From contig DBTP01000085.1 of assembly GCA_002307115.1 (NCBI GenBank), forward strand, positions 1 through 19,294: a DNA stretch of 19,294 bases, read 5' to 3'. Positions 7,773 to 15,575 of this stretch are shown piece by piece. The translations under genes were made by a program, and so were the position numbers. This DNA is from Fibrobacter sp. UBA1313 (GTDB lineage: Bacteria; Fibrobacterota; Fibrobacteria; Fibrobacterales; Fibrobacteraceae). The notes beneath the pieces were generated by a model. That model saw nothing but the letters and a program-made list of their open reading frames with translations, had not been told where the DNA came from and searched no databases. How positions within the stretch are numbered: the stretch's first letter is position 1; each line of letters begins with the position of its first letter.

Positions 7773-8795
7773 ATGCAACAGATAGATTGGGCAAATCTTC
7801 CCTTTGGTTATTCGGATTCAGACTACAACGTTCGCTGCTATTATCGCAATGGAGCCTGGGGCAAAATTGAAGTTTCCTCTTCTTCCGTTATCAACATGCA
7901 CATGGCGGCTACTTGCTTACATTATGGCCAAGAGGGTTTTGAAGGTCTCAAAGCATACACAGGCAAGGATGGCAAAGTGCGTTTGTTCCGTTGTGAGGAA
8001 AATGCAAAGCGTATGCAAAATACGGCGGATCGCGTTTTGATGGCGGCTCCTCCGGTGGATCTTTTTAGGGAGATGGTTCACCAGGTGGTAAAACTCAACG
8101 CGCGTTTTGTGCCTCCCTATGGCTATGGCGCCACCCTTTATATTCGTCCTCTTTTGATCGGCACCAGTCCAGAAGTGGGAGTGCGCCCCTCGGAAGAATA
8201 TGTGCTTTTGATGTTTGTTGTCCCTGTGGGTCCTTATTTTAAGGCGGGTTTCAAACCTGTGGATATGATGATTTGTCGCGACTTTGATCGTGCGGCTCCT
8301 CTGGGTACAGGTACAGTGAAAGTGGGCGGAAACTACGCGGCGAGTTTGCAATCTTTGGAACTGGCGAAAAAGTTGGGTTTTTCTTCCACGATTTATTTGG
8401 ATGCCAAGGAAAAGAAGTATATCGATGAATGTGGCCCTGCCAATTTCTTCGGCATCAAAGACAATCATTACATTACGCCGAAATCTTCGAGTATACTTCC
8501 TTCCATTACCAACAAGAGTCTCCAGCAATTGGCGGAACACTTGGGCTATGTGGTGGAACGTCGTCCGGTGCCATTCGAAGAACTTTCAGAATTTGAAGAA
8601 ACGGCTGAATGTGGTACTGCTGCGGTGATCACTCCCATTAAAAAGATTGTAGATCCTGTGACGAATACAACGTTTAATTATGGCGATGGTGTGAATGCCG
8701 GTCCGGTATGCACTCGCTTGTATAAAGAATACACAGCAATTCAATTTGGTGAAAAACCAGATTTGTTCGGATGGACCGAAGTGATTGATCTCTAA
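7773..8795 (+). CDS. ilvE: Branched-chain amino acid aminotransferase
   Basis: A fold-type IV PLP enzyme that catalyses the last step of valine, leucine and isoleucine synthesis, and the first step of their breakdown, using glutamate. It has 340 aa, matching the longer BCAT subfamily. Seen: LHYGQEGFEGLKAY (about 49-62), FRCEENAKRMQNTADR, YIRPLLIGT, the PLP-lysine segment GTVKVGGNYAAS with Lys183, DECGPANFFGI, and ECGTAAVITPI near the C-terminus. AAGG and AGG sequences lie 8-14 nt ahead of ATG 7773. Upstream, TAGAAT (7745-7750) could be a -10 box, immediately followed by a nine-T run, but no matching -35 is visible. It is monocistronic, ending in a strong terminator. It is divergent from pheT across 239 bp between start codons. 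Confidence 0.96.
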   Translation: MQQIDWANLPFGYSDSDYNVRCYYRNGAWGKIEVSSSSVINMHMAATCLHYGQEGFEGLKAYTGKDGKVRLFRCEENAKRMQNTADRVLMAAPPVDLFREMVHQVVKLNARFVPPYGYGATLYIRPLLIGTSPEVGVRPSEEYVLLMFVVPVGPYFKAGFKPVDMMICRDFDRAAPLGTGTVKVGGNYAASLQSLELAKKLGFSSTIYLDAKEKKYIDECGPANFFGIKDNHYITPKSSSILPSITNKSLQQLAEHLGYVVERRPVPFEELSEFEETAECGTAAVITPIKKIVDPVTNTTFNYGDGVNAGPVCTRLYKEYTAIQFGEKPDLFGWTEVIDL

Positions 8796-8816
8796 TTTTA
8801 TTTGTTTAGGATTAAC

Positions 8817-8850
8817 AAAAAAAGACCTGATGTAAATCGGGTCTTTTTTA
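8817..8850. terminator. Bidirectional intrinsic terminator between ilvE and the sugar transferase gene
   Basis: GACCTGAT (8824-8831) pairs with ATCGGGTC (8836-8843), one position being G-U, around a GTAA tetraloop of the GNRA class. Seven A precede the stem and six T follow it, so the hairpin can stop both plus-strand ilvE transcripts and minus-strand transcripts ending at 8886. Confidence 0.88.
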
Positions 8851-8885
8851 TACAAAAATCAATGAATTTGAGATAAATTAAATGT

Positions 8886-10055
8886 TTAGTAGGCACCATC
8901 ACCCTTGAAAACAACCTTAAACGTCTTTGCCACTAATTGGGCATCGGTCCCTAAATTTCCGTGGCGCACATATTGGTTATCGAGACGCATCCAGTCTTCA
9001 AATCCAATTTCGCTACGACCACTGACTTGCCAAAAACAGGTAAGTCCAGGAGTCACAGACAAGCGCATTTTGTGCCAGGGGAGGTATTCTTCAACTTCTG
9101 AAGGGAGGGGCGGGCGAGGGCCCACGATAGACATATTGCCAATAAGAATATTAAATAGTTGCGGAAGCTCATCCAAACTAAATTTGCGAAAAATACGACC
9201 AAAAGGGTAAATCCGCGGGTCATTTTTCATTTTAAAGGTGGGTCCGTTGGACTCATTAAATTCTTCAAGATCTTTTTTTCGTTTTTCTGCATCCGCATAC
9301 ATACTGCGGAATTTGTACATTACAAAAGTTTTTCCGTTCTTTCCAACGCGCACTTGTTTGAAAATAACAGGTCCTTGGGGATCACTAACCTTCACTGCAA
9401 TAGCACAAGCAATGAGTAGGGGTGAAAGGAACAATATGCTACAGAACGCAGCACTAAAATCAAAAATTCGTTTGAGTGGACTCATCCAACGTCGCGAGGT
9501 TCCTTCTCCTATGACATCGGAATAAAATAAACGAGAAAGAGAAAAAAAGCCTTCGTTAGCTTCATTAAAATGGGCAATGGCAATATCCAGTTCCTGATCT
9601 TGTTTTTCCAAGAGGCCCGTGTAAACAGAAATTTCAAAAATAGGGCGTTTCGTTTTTTTGCGGAGCTGATTTATGAGTCCGGCACGACTGATATTGCGGA
9701 GGATTTGCTTGCGTAGTTGTTCCAATCTTGAAATGTCAGAATCTAATGAAATTACACCGAGACCATTCTCATCATTCAAATAGCCCACAACATCCGTAAA
9801 TTTGGTTTCTGTGAAAAGTGTCAATACGGCAATTTTCCAAGCACGAATGGCAGCATTATCCGGTTTGGCGAAACCGACCAAATCAAATTGTCGCGTCACC
9901 ACTTTAATGTATAGAAAAGGCTTTTGGGTGCGATTTGTGCGGAGAAATTCTTCTTTCAGGCGCGCTTGAAAAAAATCGGTAGGATAAACCGTGTTGCCAA
10001 TATCTTGTGGAGATATCAGTGTTCCCATTTGCTGCGTTTCATTACTCGTATTCAC
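8886..10055 (-). CDS. Undecaprenyl-phosphate sugar-1-phosphate transferase with degenerate GGDEF-like N-terminal domain
   Basis: The C-terminal half (about 190-389) is a bacterial sugar transferase of the WbaP/PglC type, which moves a sugar-1-phosphate from a UDP-sugar to undecaprenyl phosphate to prime polysaccharide or glycan synthesis at the inner membrane. Seen: KRIFDF then a membrane helix at about 199-221, DPQGPVIFKQVRVGKNG, MYKFRSM, KFSLDELPQLFNIL, MSIVGPRPP, and SVTPGLTCFWQVSGRS. The front half (about 26-150) reads like an eroded GGDEF domain: FFQARLKEEFLRTNR, then DVVGYLNDENGLGVIS where GGDEF would be, then LEQLRKQI. It lacks the Gly pair, so diguanylate cyclase activity is unlikely. 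The start is GTG 10055; no clear ribosome site is present, and ATG 10028 is an alternative. It is divergent from hom. Confidence 0.9.
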   Translation of the reverse strand: MNTSNETQQMGTLISPQDIGNTVYPTDFFQARLKEEFLRTNRTQKPFLYIKVVTRQFDLVGFAKPDNAAIRAWKIAVLTLFTETKFTDVVGYLNDENGLGVISLDSDISRLEQLRKQILRNISRAGLINQLRKKTKRPIFEISVYTGLLEKQDQELDIAIAHFNEANEGFFSLSRLFYSDVIGEGTSRRWMSPLKRIFDFSAAFCSILFLSPLLIACAIAVKVSDPQGPVIFKQVRVGKNGKTFVMYKFRSMYADAEKRKKDLEEFNESNGPTFKMKNDPRIYPFGRIFRKFSLDELPQLFNILIGNMSIVGPRPPLPSEVEEYLPWHKMRLSVTPGLTCFWQVSGRSEIGFEDWMRLDNQYVRHGNLGTDAQLVAKTFKVVFKGDGAY

Positions 10056-10071
10056 AGTCCAAATATAGCCT

Positions 10072-10140
10072 TTGGTACTTGATTTTGTTGAATTTTATAA
10101 GTCGTTTTTTGCTATTTTTTAATCGACCTTTATATTGGAG
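10072..10140 (+). promoter_or_regulatory. Candidate promoter and ribosome site for the hom cluster
   Basis: TTGGTA (10072-10077) is followed 18 bp later by TATAAG (10096-10101), a weak sigma-70-like pair. GGAG at 10137-10140 sits six nt before ATG 10147 and settles the hom start there rather than at the in-frame TTG at 10135. The ribosome site is convincing; the promoter is a guess. Confidence 0.35.
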
Positions 10141-10146
10141 TGCTTT

Positions 10147-11433
10147 ATGCGCATAGGACTTGTTGGTACTGGTACGGTTGGTGGTGGCGTTATTGAAATT
10201 TTGGAAGCAAAAGCGACTGCTTATCGTGAAAAATTAGGTGTGAATCTTGAATTGGCATGCATTTGTGCTCGCACAGAAGAAGAAGTGGCTCCATTTAAGG
10301 CTAAGGGATATACAACATCTACAGATGCGATGTCTATGATTGCTGATCCATCCATTCAAGTTTTGGTTGAACTTGCTGGTGGTTATGAAATGCCTCGTCA
10401 GTGGATTACTGCCGCTCTCGAAAGTGGAAAACATGTGGTGACTGCGAACAAGGCGATGCTTGCCAAATATGGTCATGAGCTTTTTCCTCTTGCTGAGAAA
10501 AAGGGTTGTCACATTCTCTTTGAGGCTGCTGTGGGTGGAGGTATTCCCATTATCCGTAGTATTCAAGAAGGTTTTGTGGGTAGCGAAGTAGAACACTTGA
10601 GTTGCATTATCAATGGAACCTGTAATTACATTCTCTCTCGCATGACCGAGGCTCACCTTTCTTTTGAAGATGCATTGAAAGAAGCGCAGGCGAAAGGGTA
10701 TGCAGAAGCAAACCCTACCTTTGACATTGAAGGTGTGGATTCCGCTCACAAGACAGCACTTCTTGCAAGTCTTTGTAGTGGTAAGTATGTGGACTTTGAA
10801 AAAATTCATGTGACAGGGGTTTCTCACATCAGTGCTGAAGATATTGAGAATGCGAAGGAATTGAATGCAACCATCAAGCTTCTCGGTCTCTATATTCGTA
10901 GCGAAGCGGGTGTTGATGCTCGCGTACATCCTTGCTTGGTTCCAAATAATCATCTCCTCGCTAACGTCAACAATGTGATCAATGCAGTGTATCTCCAGTG
11001 TGACAATTTGGGCCCTACATTGCAGACAGGTGCCGGTGCTGGTCGTTTGCCTACCGCAAGTGCGGTCGTTGCAGACTTAGTTTCTCTTGCCCGTTCTACG
11101 GATTCTGGTAAACGCTTGCCCATGCCTATGGGCTGGTTTAACAAGGAAAATGCGGCAACGCTGGTTCCCATCGAAGAAACCTCTGCTCGTTATTATCTCC
11201 GCTTTACTACGCGTGATGCTTGCGGGGTACTTGCTTCTATTACTGGTATTTTCAGTGAAAATAGGATCTCTATTGAATCCATTATCCAGAAAGGGGTTAC
11301 GGATCCTGGGAAAGTGAGTATTGTTGTCGTTTCTGAACGCACAGAGGAACGCAAAATTTTGTCTGCTCTCAAAGCGATTGATGCGCTTGCGGCAGTTGCA
11401 GAAAAAAGTCAAATGATTCGCTTTTTGAAATAG
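10147..11433 (+). CDS. hom: Homoserine dehydrogenase
   Basis: Reduces aspartate-4-semialdehyde to homoserine, the branch-point precursor of threonine and methionine. The protein has 428 aa, the size of the monofunctional enzyme with a C-terminal regulatory ACT domain. Seen: N-terminal Rossmann motif GLVGTGTVGGGV; SGKHVVTANKAMLAKYG; FEAAVGGGIPIIRSI; INGTCNYILSRM; and EANPTFDIEGVDSAHKTALLA, which holds the substrate and metal site. From about residue 350 comes an ACT domain (YYLRFTTRDACGVLASITG), the usual place for feedback by threonine. ATG 10147 is preceded by GGAG at ideal spacing. It leads a compact plus-strand cluster; the next gene starts seven bp after its stop, although that gene's product is unrelated. 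Confidence 0.97.
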   Translation: MRIGLVGTGTVGGGVIEILEAKATAYREKLGVNLELACICARTEEEVAPFKAKGYTTSTDAMSMIADPSIQVLVELAGGYEMPRQWITAALESGKHVVTANKAMLAKYGHELFPLAEKKGCHILFEAAVGGGIPIIRSIQEGFVGSEVEHLSCIINGTCNYILSRMTEAHLSFEDALKEAQAKGYAEANPTFDIEGVDSAHKTALLASLCSGKYVDFEKIHVTGVSHISAEDIENAKELNATIKLLGLYIRSEAGVDARVHPCLVPNNHLLANVNNVINAVYLQCDNLGPTLQTGAGAGRLPTASAVVADLVSLARSTDSGKRLPMPMGWFNKENAATLVPIEETSARYYLRFTTRDACGVLASITGIFSENRISIESIIQKGVTDPGKVSIVVVSERTEERKILSALKAIDALAAVAEKSQMIRFLK

Positions 11434-11440
11434 GGTTACC

Positions 11441-12892
11441 ATGATTCGTGCAACCACATTAGAACGCTTCTTAATGATCTTTTCAGATTTTGCAGCGTTC
11501 ATGGTTTGCTTTTGGCTGGCCTTTTGGGTTCAGTTTCATAGCGGTTGGATTCTCGATAAATATGATCCTTTAAAAAGTTTTACTGAGTATTGGCATGCCG
11601 GTATTTTTCTTAACTTGGGTTGGCTTGTTGCTTTTTCGTTAACAGGACTTTATCGCTCTTGGTTACTACTTTCGCGAACGACACAAATTGTACGTGTTGG
11701 TAGAACCATCCTCTTTGGTATTATTCTCGTGGTGGTTGGTCTCTTCGGATCAGAATTTGTGAGTAAACTCATTGCTTCGGAACCTCTTTCCGAAGGATAC
11801 ATGTATGGGTCTCGATTTATTTGGATTCTTATTTATGCTATCGCCACATTTACTCTTGTCGTGCTTTTTCGTCTTATGATTGCGCTCTTTTTACGACGGT
11901 TGTTGCGGAGAGGTTATGGGGCGAATAAAGTATTGATTTTGGGTGCGACAGATGCGGGAGCTGTTGTTGCGGATGCCTTGGTAAAAGCGCCGGAACGTGG
12001 ACAAAAAGTTTTGGGGTTCTTAGATGAACGCTATCAAGTCATCCCCCACACTTTCGCAAATTTTTCTGTACTCGGCAAGTATTCTGACTTGACTCACATT
12101 GTCCGTGAAAATCATGTTTCCGGTATTATCATTTCTCACGATAGTTCTTCTTTACAAGAGATTACTCGCGTACTGGTTTGGGCTTGCGATCTTCCCATAC
12201 ATATTTACGTGATTCCCGGTTTGTACGATGTGGTTCATGGACATTTTAAGGGCAATTTGGTACACGGTTTTGAACTTCAGGAATTGTTTGCTTTTAATAT
12301 GCCCCCTTGGCAGGTGCGAGTGAAACGCATGATGGACGTTACAGTTGCTTCTATCTTGCTTTTTTTGACGTCTCCATTACTTTTGTTTGCATCTATTTCC
12401 ATCAAATTGGATTCAAAGGGTCCTATTTTTTACAGTCAGGAACGGGTGGGTTTATACGGCAAGCGTTTCATGGTGCACAAGTTTCGTACGATGCGTACCG
12501 ATGCAGAAAAAGATGGTCCTCAGTGGGCAAAGAAAATAGACACTCGCATTACCCGTGTGGGACTTTTTCTTCGAAAAACACGCATTGATGAGCTACCACA
12601 ATTACTTTGTGTGTTGAATGGTGATATGAGTATGGTGGGTCCTCGTCCTGAACGGGCCTTTTTCATTGAACAATTGCGCGAACAAGTGCCGTTCTACATT
12701 AGCCGATTAAAAATGAAACCAGGTCTCACGGGTTGGGCTCAGGTTCGCCACCATTACGATACCAGTATTGAAGATGTCCAAAAAAAATTACAATACGATA
12801 TGTACTACTTTGAAAATATGTCCTTGCTTTTGGATATTCAGATTCTTTTCCGCACTATTTATGTGGTGCTCACAGGTAAAGGCGCTCAATAA
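11441..12892 (+). CDS. Membrane polyprenyl glycosylphosphotransferase (exopolysaccharide priming enzyme)
   Basis: A 483-aa WbaP/WcaJ-type enzyme that starts repeat-unit assembly by placing hexose-1-phosphate on undecaprenyl phosphate. Four N-terminal membrane helices are visible (about 10-32, 50-70, 88-105, 125-150). They are followed by a soluble Rossmann-like domain (ANKVLILGATDAGAVVADAL, about 161-270) typical of this family. A further membrane helix (about 297-318) leads into the catalytic domain: KRMMDVTVAS, SKGPIFYSQERVGLYGK, HKFRTMRTDAE, RKTRIDELPQLLCVLNGDMS, VGPRPERAFF and KPGLTGWAQV. It ends in the usual TGKGAQ. The exact sugar cannot be read from sequence. It starts seven bp after hom with only GGGT as a ribosome site, suggesting coupling to hom translation; its stop shares one base with the nadC start. 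Confidence 0.94.
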   Translation: MIRATTLERFLMIFSDFAAFMVCFWLAFWVQFHSGWILDKYDPLKSFTEYWHAGIFLNLGWLVAFSLTGLYRSWLLLSRTTQIVRVGRTILFGIILVVVGLFGSEFVSKLIASEPLSEGYMYGSRFIWILIYAIATFTLVVLFRLMIALFLRRLLRRGYGANKVLILGATDAGAVVADALVKAPERGQKVLGFLDERYQVIPHTFANFSVLGKYSDLTHIVRENHVSGIIISHDSSSLQEITRVLVWACDLPIHIYVIPGLYDVVHGHFKGNLVHGFELQELFAFNMPPWQVRVKRMMDVTVASILLFLTSPLLLFASISIKLDSKGPIFYSQERVGLYGKRFMVHKFRTMRTDAEKDGPQWAKKIDTRITRVGLFLRKTRIDELPQLLCVLNGDMSMVGPRPERAFFIEQLREQVPFYISRLKMKPGLTGWAQVRHHYDTSIEDVQKKLQYDMYYFENMSLLLDIQILFRTIYVVLTGKGAQ

Positions 12893-13761
12893 TGATTCTT
12901 GATGGCACTACTGAAAAATTTCCTGAAGATGACGCTCTTGTATTAATTCGTCTCGCTCTTGCGGAAGATGTTCGCACAGGGGATGTTACCAGTGAATGGA
13001 CAATTCCCGCTTTTCAGATTCAAACGGCAAAACTCATCGCCAAGGAAGCAGGGGTTGTTGCGGGTCTTCCGGTAATTGCACTTGTTTTTAAGGAACTCAA
13101 AGCCGATGTAAAAATCACTCTTTTTAAAAAAGATGGGGACGTGGTTGTTAAGGGCGATTTAATTGCAGAATTAACGGGTGCAACGCAGAGTCTCCTTACG
13201 GGTGAAAGAACGCTTTTGAATTTTATTCAACAGCTTTCAGGCGTTGCTTCCATCGCAAATCAGTTTGCTACCGTTTTGCAATCGGGCAAAACCAAAGTAC
13301 TTGATACTCGCAAAACTATTCCTGGTTTCCGCACGCTTCAAAAGTATGCGGTGCGTGTTGGTGGCGGCTCTAATCATCGTATGGGTCTTTTCGATATGGT
13401 TCTTGTGAAGGATAATCATATTGCGGCTTGCGGTGGTGTTTTGAACGCTTTGGACGTGGTCCGTTCCCATAACAAGACGGGGCTTCGTGTAGAAATAGAA
13501 GTAGAAAATTTAGCGGACTTACAGCGGCTTTTGAATAAGGGCGTTGATGTGATTATGCTTGATAACATGGACAATGTGACTATGCAAAAAGCAGTGCAGA
13601 TGGTTCGTGAAAGTGGTGACACTCACGTAAAATTGGAGGCGAGTGGCAACATGAATTTGGAACGTGCGGCTGAAATTGCAGATTTCGGCATTGATTTTAT
13701 TTCTGTTGGAGCGCTTACCCATAGTGTAAAAGCACTTGATATTTCCATGAGGATTCAGTGA
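12892..13761 (+). CDS. nadC: Quinolinate phosphoribosyltransferase (carboxylating)
   Basis: Converts quinolinate and PRPP to nicotinate mononucleotide in de novo NAD synthesis. It has 289 aa, normal for NadC. Seen: LAEDVRTGDVTSEW near the N-terminus; GERTLLNFIQQLSGVAS; the signature DTRKTIPGFRTLQKYAVRVG with GGSNHRMGLFDMVLVKDNH; EVEVENLADLQRLL; MLDNMDN; and the C-terminal EASGNMN and DFISVGALTHS. The start overlaps the previous stop as TAATG, with AAAGG nine nt upstream. nadA and nadB are not in the window. Confidence 0.97.
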   Translation: MILDGTTEKFPEDDALVLIRLALAEDVRTGDVTSEWTIPAFQIQTAKLIAKEAGVVAGLPVIALVFKELKADVKITLFKKDGDVVVKGDLIAELTGATQSLLTGERTLLNFIQQLSGVASIANQFATVLQSGKTKVLDTRKTIPGFRTLQKYAVRVGGGSNHRMGLFDMVLVKDNHIAACGGVLNALDVVRSHNKTGLRVEIEVENLADLQRLLNKGVDVIMLDNMDNVTMQKAVQMVRESGDTHVKLEASGNMNLERAAEIADFGIDFISVGALTHSVKALDISMRIQ

Positions 13762-14570
13762 AAATCGGTCATACTTTTGTTGTGGATGTGGGAAACTCCC
13801 ATACGGTAGTGGGTATTTTTCGAGGAAATAAAGTTGTCAATCATTGGCGTCTTACTACCCGTACTCAAACGACTGCTGATGAAGTTCTCAATCGTATTGC
13901 CGGTCTTTTGCGTTTCTCTGAAGTCACTCGGGATCAAATCACTCATGTGGGTTTGAGTACTGTAGTTCCCTCTCACGAACGTCCTTGGATCAAGGCTTTA
14001 GAGTTTTTCATTAAGAAGCCAGTGCAGGTGGTGACGGCAAAAAATTGTCTCGGCCTTTGCATCGCTTACCCGAACCCATCGAGTGCGGGCTCCGATCGCC
14101 TTGCGAATATTTTAGCGCTTCGTGAACGGGGTTATCAGAATGCGATCGTCATTGATATGGGCACAGCAACGACATTTGATGTGATGAAGGATGGGGGATT
14201 TGCAGGAGGCTTAATTATTCCTGGAATTAGTGCCAGCTTGGATGTACTTACCGAAAAGGCCGCTCGTCTTTTGCCAGTGACTATTGAATGGCCAGATCAT
14301 GTTATTGCGGACAATACGGATGATGCGATCCGTTCTGGTCTTTTGTATGGGTTCCTTGCGGAGTTGGAAACATTGATCGCGCAAATCAAAAAGGAACTCG
14401 GTAAGGATAACGTTCCTGTCTTCGCGACTGGGGGTTGGGGAAAAACAATTGCGAAGAGGGCTCCCTCTATTGGCACTTATGATCCCTATTTGACGCTTGA
14501 TGGAATTCGTTTGGTGGCGGAACGCGGTAATGGTGCTGCTATTCTTGATGACGAAGGGGATGATGTATGA
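13758..14570 (+). CDS. coaX: Type III pantothenate kinase
   Basis: Phosphorylates pantothenate, the first step of CoA synthesis; this ASKHA-fold kinase is not feedback-inhibited by CoA in characterised members and needs a monovalent cation. It has 270 aa. Seen: phosphate loop DVGNSHTVVGIF with Asp10; a VPSHERPW segment; AGSDRLANI; the second phosphate motif IDMGTATTFDVM; and GGLIIPGISASLDVL. The start is GTG 13758, overlapping the nadC stop by four bases (GTGA), with AGGA a few nt upstream. coaX is often beside birA in other bacteria; birA is not here and nadC takes its place. The stop overlaps the next gene's ATG. Confidence 0.97.
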   Translation: MKIGHTFVVDVGNSHTVVGIFRGNKVVNHWRLTTRTQTTADEVLNRIAGLLRFSEVTRDQITHVGLSTVVPSHERPWIKALEFFIKKPVQVVTAKNCLGLCIAYPNPSSAGSDRLANILALRERGYQNAIVIDMGTATTFDVMKDGGFAGGLIIPGISASLDVLTEKAARLLPVTIEWPDHVIADNTDDAIRSGLLYGFLAELETLIAQIKKELGKDNVPVFATGGWGKTIAKRAPSIGTYDPYLTLDGIRLVAERGNGAAILDDEGDDV

Positions 14571-15514
14571 GAACTTTAGTAACGGGTGGTGCCGGCTTTT
14601 TGGGCTCGCATCTTTGTGAAAAGCTCCTTGCCGAAGGAAACGAAGTTATTTGCCTTGATAATTTTTTCACAGGCAATCATGGGAATATCCAACACTTGCG
14701 CGATAATTCTCATTTCGAATTAATTCGTCACGATGTGACCGAACCCATTCTTTTGGAAGTGGATCGCATTTATAATTTGGCTTGCCCAGCAAGCCCCATT
14801 CATTATCAATTTAATCCTGTTAAAACCACCAAAACAAGTGTGATGGGAGCGATCAATATGCTTGGCCTTGCGAAACGTGTACATGCGCGTATTTTACAAG
14901 CAAGCACTAGCGAAGTTTATGGGGACCCGAGTGTTCACCCGCAGAAAGAAGATTATTGGGGAAACGTAAACCCTGTTGGTATTCGTAGCTGTTATGATGA
15001 AGGGAAGCGTGTTGCAGAAACGCTTTTCATGGATTATCACCGTCAAAATCAAGTGGACATTCGCATTGTGCGCATATTCAATACCTATGGCCCTCGCATG
15101 CTCCCTAACGATGGACGTGTGGTGAGCAACTTTATTGTACAGGCATTACGCAATGAAAATCTTACCATCTACGGTGACGGCTCGCAGACTCGGAGCTTTT
15201 GTTATTGTGATGATCTGATCGAAGCCTTTGTTCGCATGATGAATCAGGATCAAATTATTGGCCCTGTGAACATAGGCAATCCGAGTGAGTTCACCATGTT
15301 GGAGCTCGCGAACAACGTGATCTCCTTAACTGGGAGCAAAAGCAAAATTATTTATCACAAGTTGCCTCTTGATGATCCTAAAATGCGTCGCCCCGATATA
15401 TCCTTAGCGAAGCAATTCTTGAATAATTGGGAACCAAAAATTACGCTCAATCAAGGGTTACAGAAGACGATTGCTTATTTTGACTCTTTACTTGCGCACC
15501 AAGAGCCCGTCTAA
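14567..15514 (+). CDS. uxs: UDP-glucuronate decarboxylase (UDP-xylose synthase)
   Basis: An extended short-chain dehydrogenase that oxidises UDP-glucuronate with NAD, decarboxylates it and reduces the 4-keto product to UDP-xylose, a donor for surface polysaccharides. It has 315 aa. Seen: TGGAGFLGSHLCEKLL (NAD-binding GxxGxxG), LDNFFTGNHGNI, RHDVTEPI, YNLACPASPIHYQ, QASTSEVYGDP, the catalytic Tyr-x3-Lys in CYDEGKRVAE, and RIFNTYGPRM, all typical of bacterial Uxs and separating it from GalE or RmlB. ATG 14567 overlaps the coaX stop (ATGA), with AAGGGG about seven nt upstream. Its presence in a cluster with a polyprenyl glycosylphosphotransferase suggests xylose or a derived sugar in the cell-surface glycan. 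Confidence 0.94.
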   Translation: MRTLVTGGAGFLGSHLCEKLLAEGNEVICLDNFFTGNHGNIQHLRDNSHFELIRHDVTEPILLEVDRIYNLACPASPIHYQFNPVKTTKTSVMGAINMLGLAKRVHARILQASTSEVYGDPSVHPQKEDYWGNVNPVGIRSCYDEGKRVAETLFMDYHRQNQVDIRIVRIFNTYGPRMLPNDGRVVSNFIVQALRNENLTIYGDGSQTRSFCYCDDLIEAFVRMMNQDQIIGPVNIGNPSEFTMLELANNVISLTGSKSKIIYHKLPLDDPKMRRPDISLAKQFLNNWEPKITLNQGLQKTIAYFDSLLAHQEPV

Positions 15515-15575
15515 CTGAATTCATTGACGGAACTTTGTTCGATTTCATTCCCGCAAAGTAATTTTCGTAGGGCTC

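Noticed and set aside
7917..8540. 207-codon minus-strand frame opposite ilvE, and similar long antisense frames such as 10234-10953
   Set aside because: They lie wholly opposite well-identified genes, are rich in His/Arg/Thr as expected of antisense translation, and have no recognisable motif.
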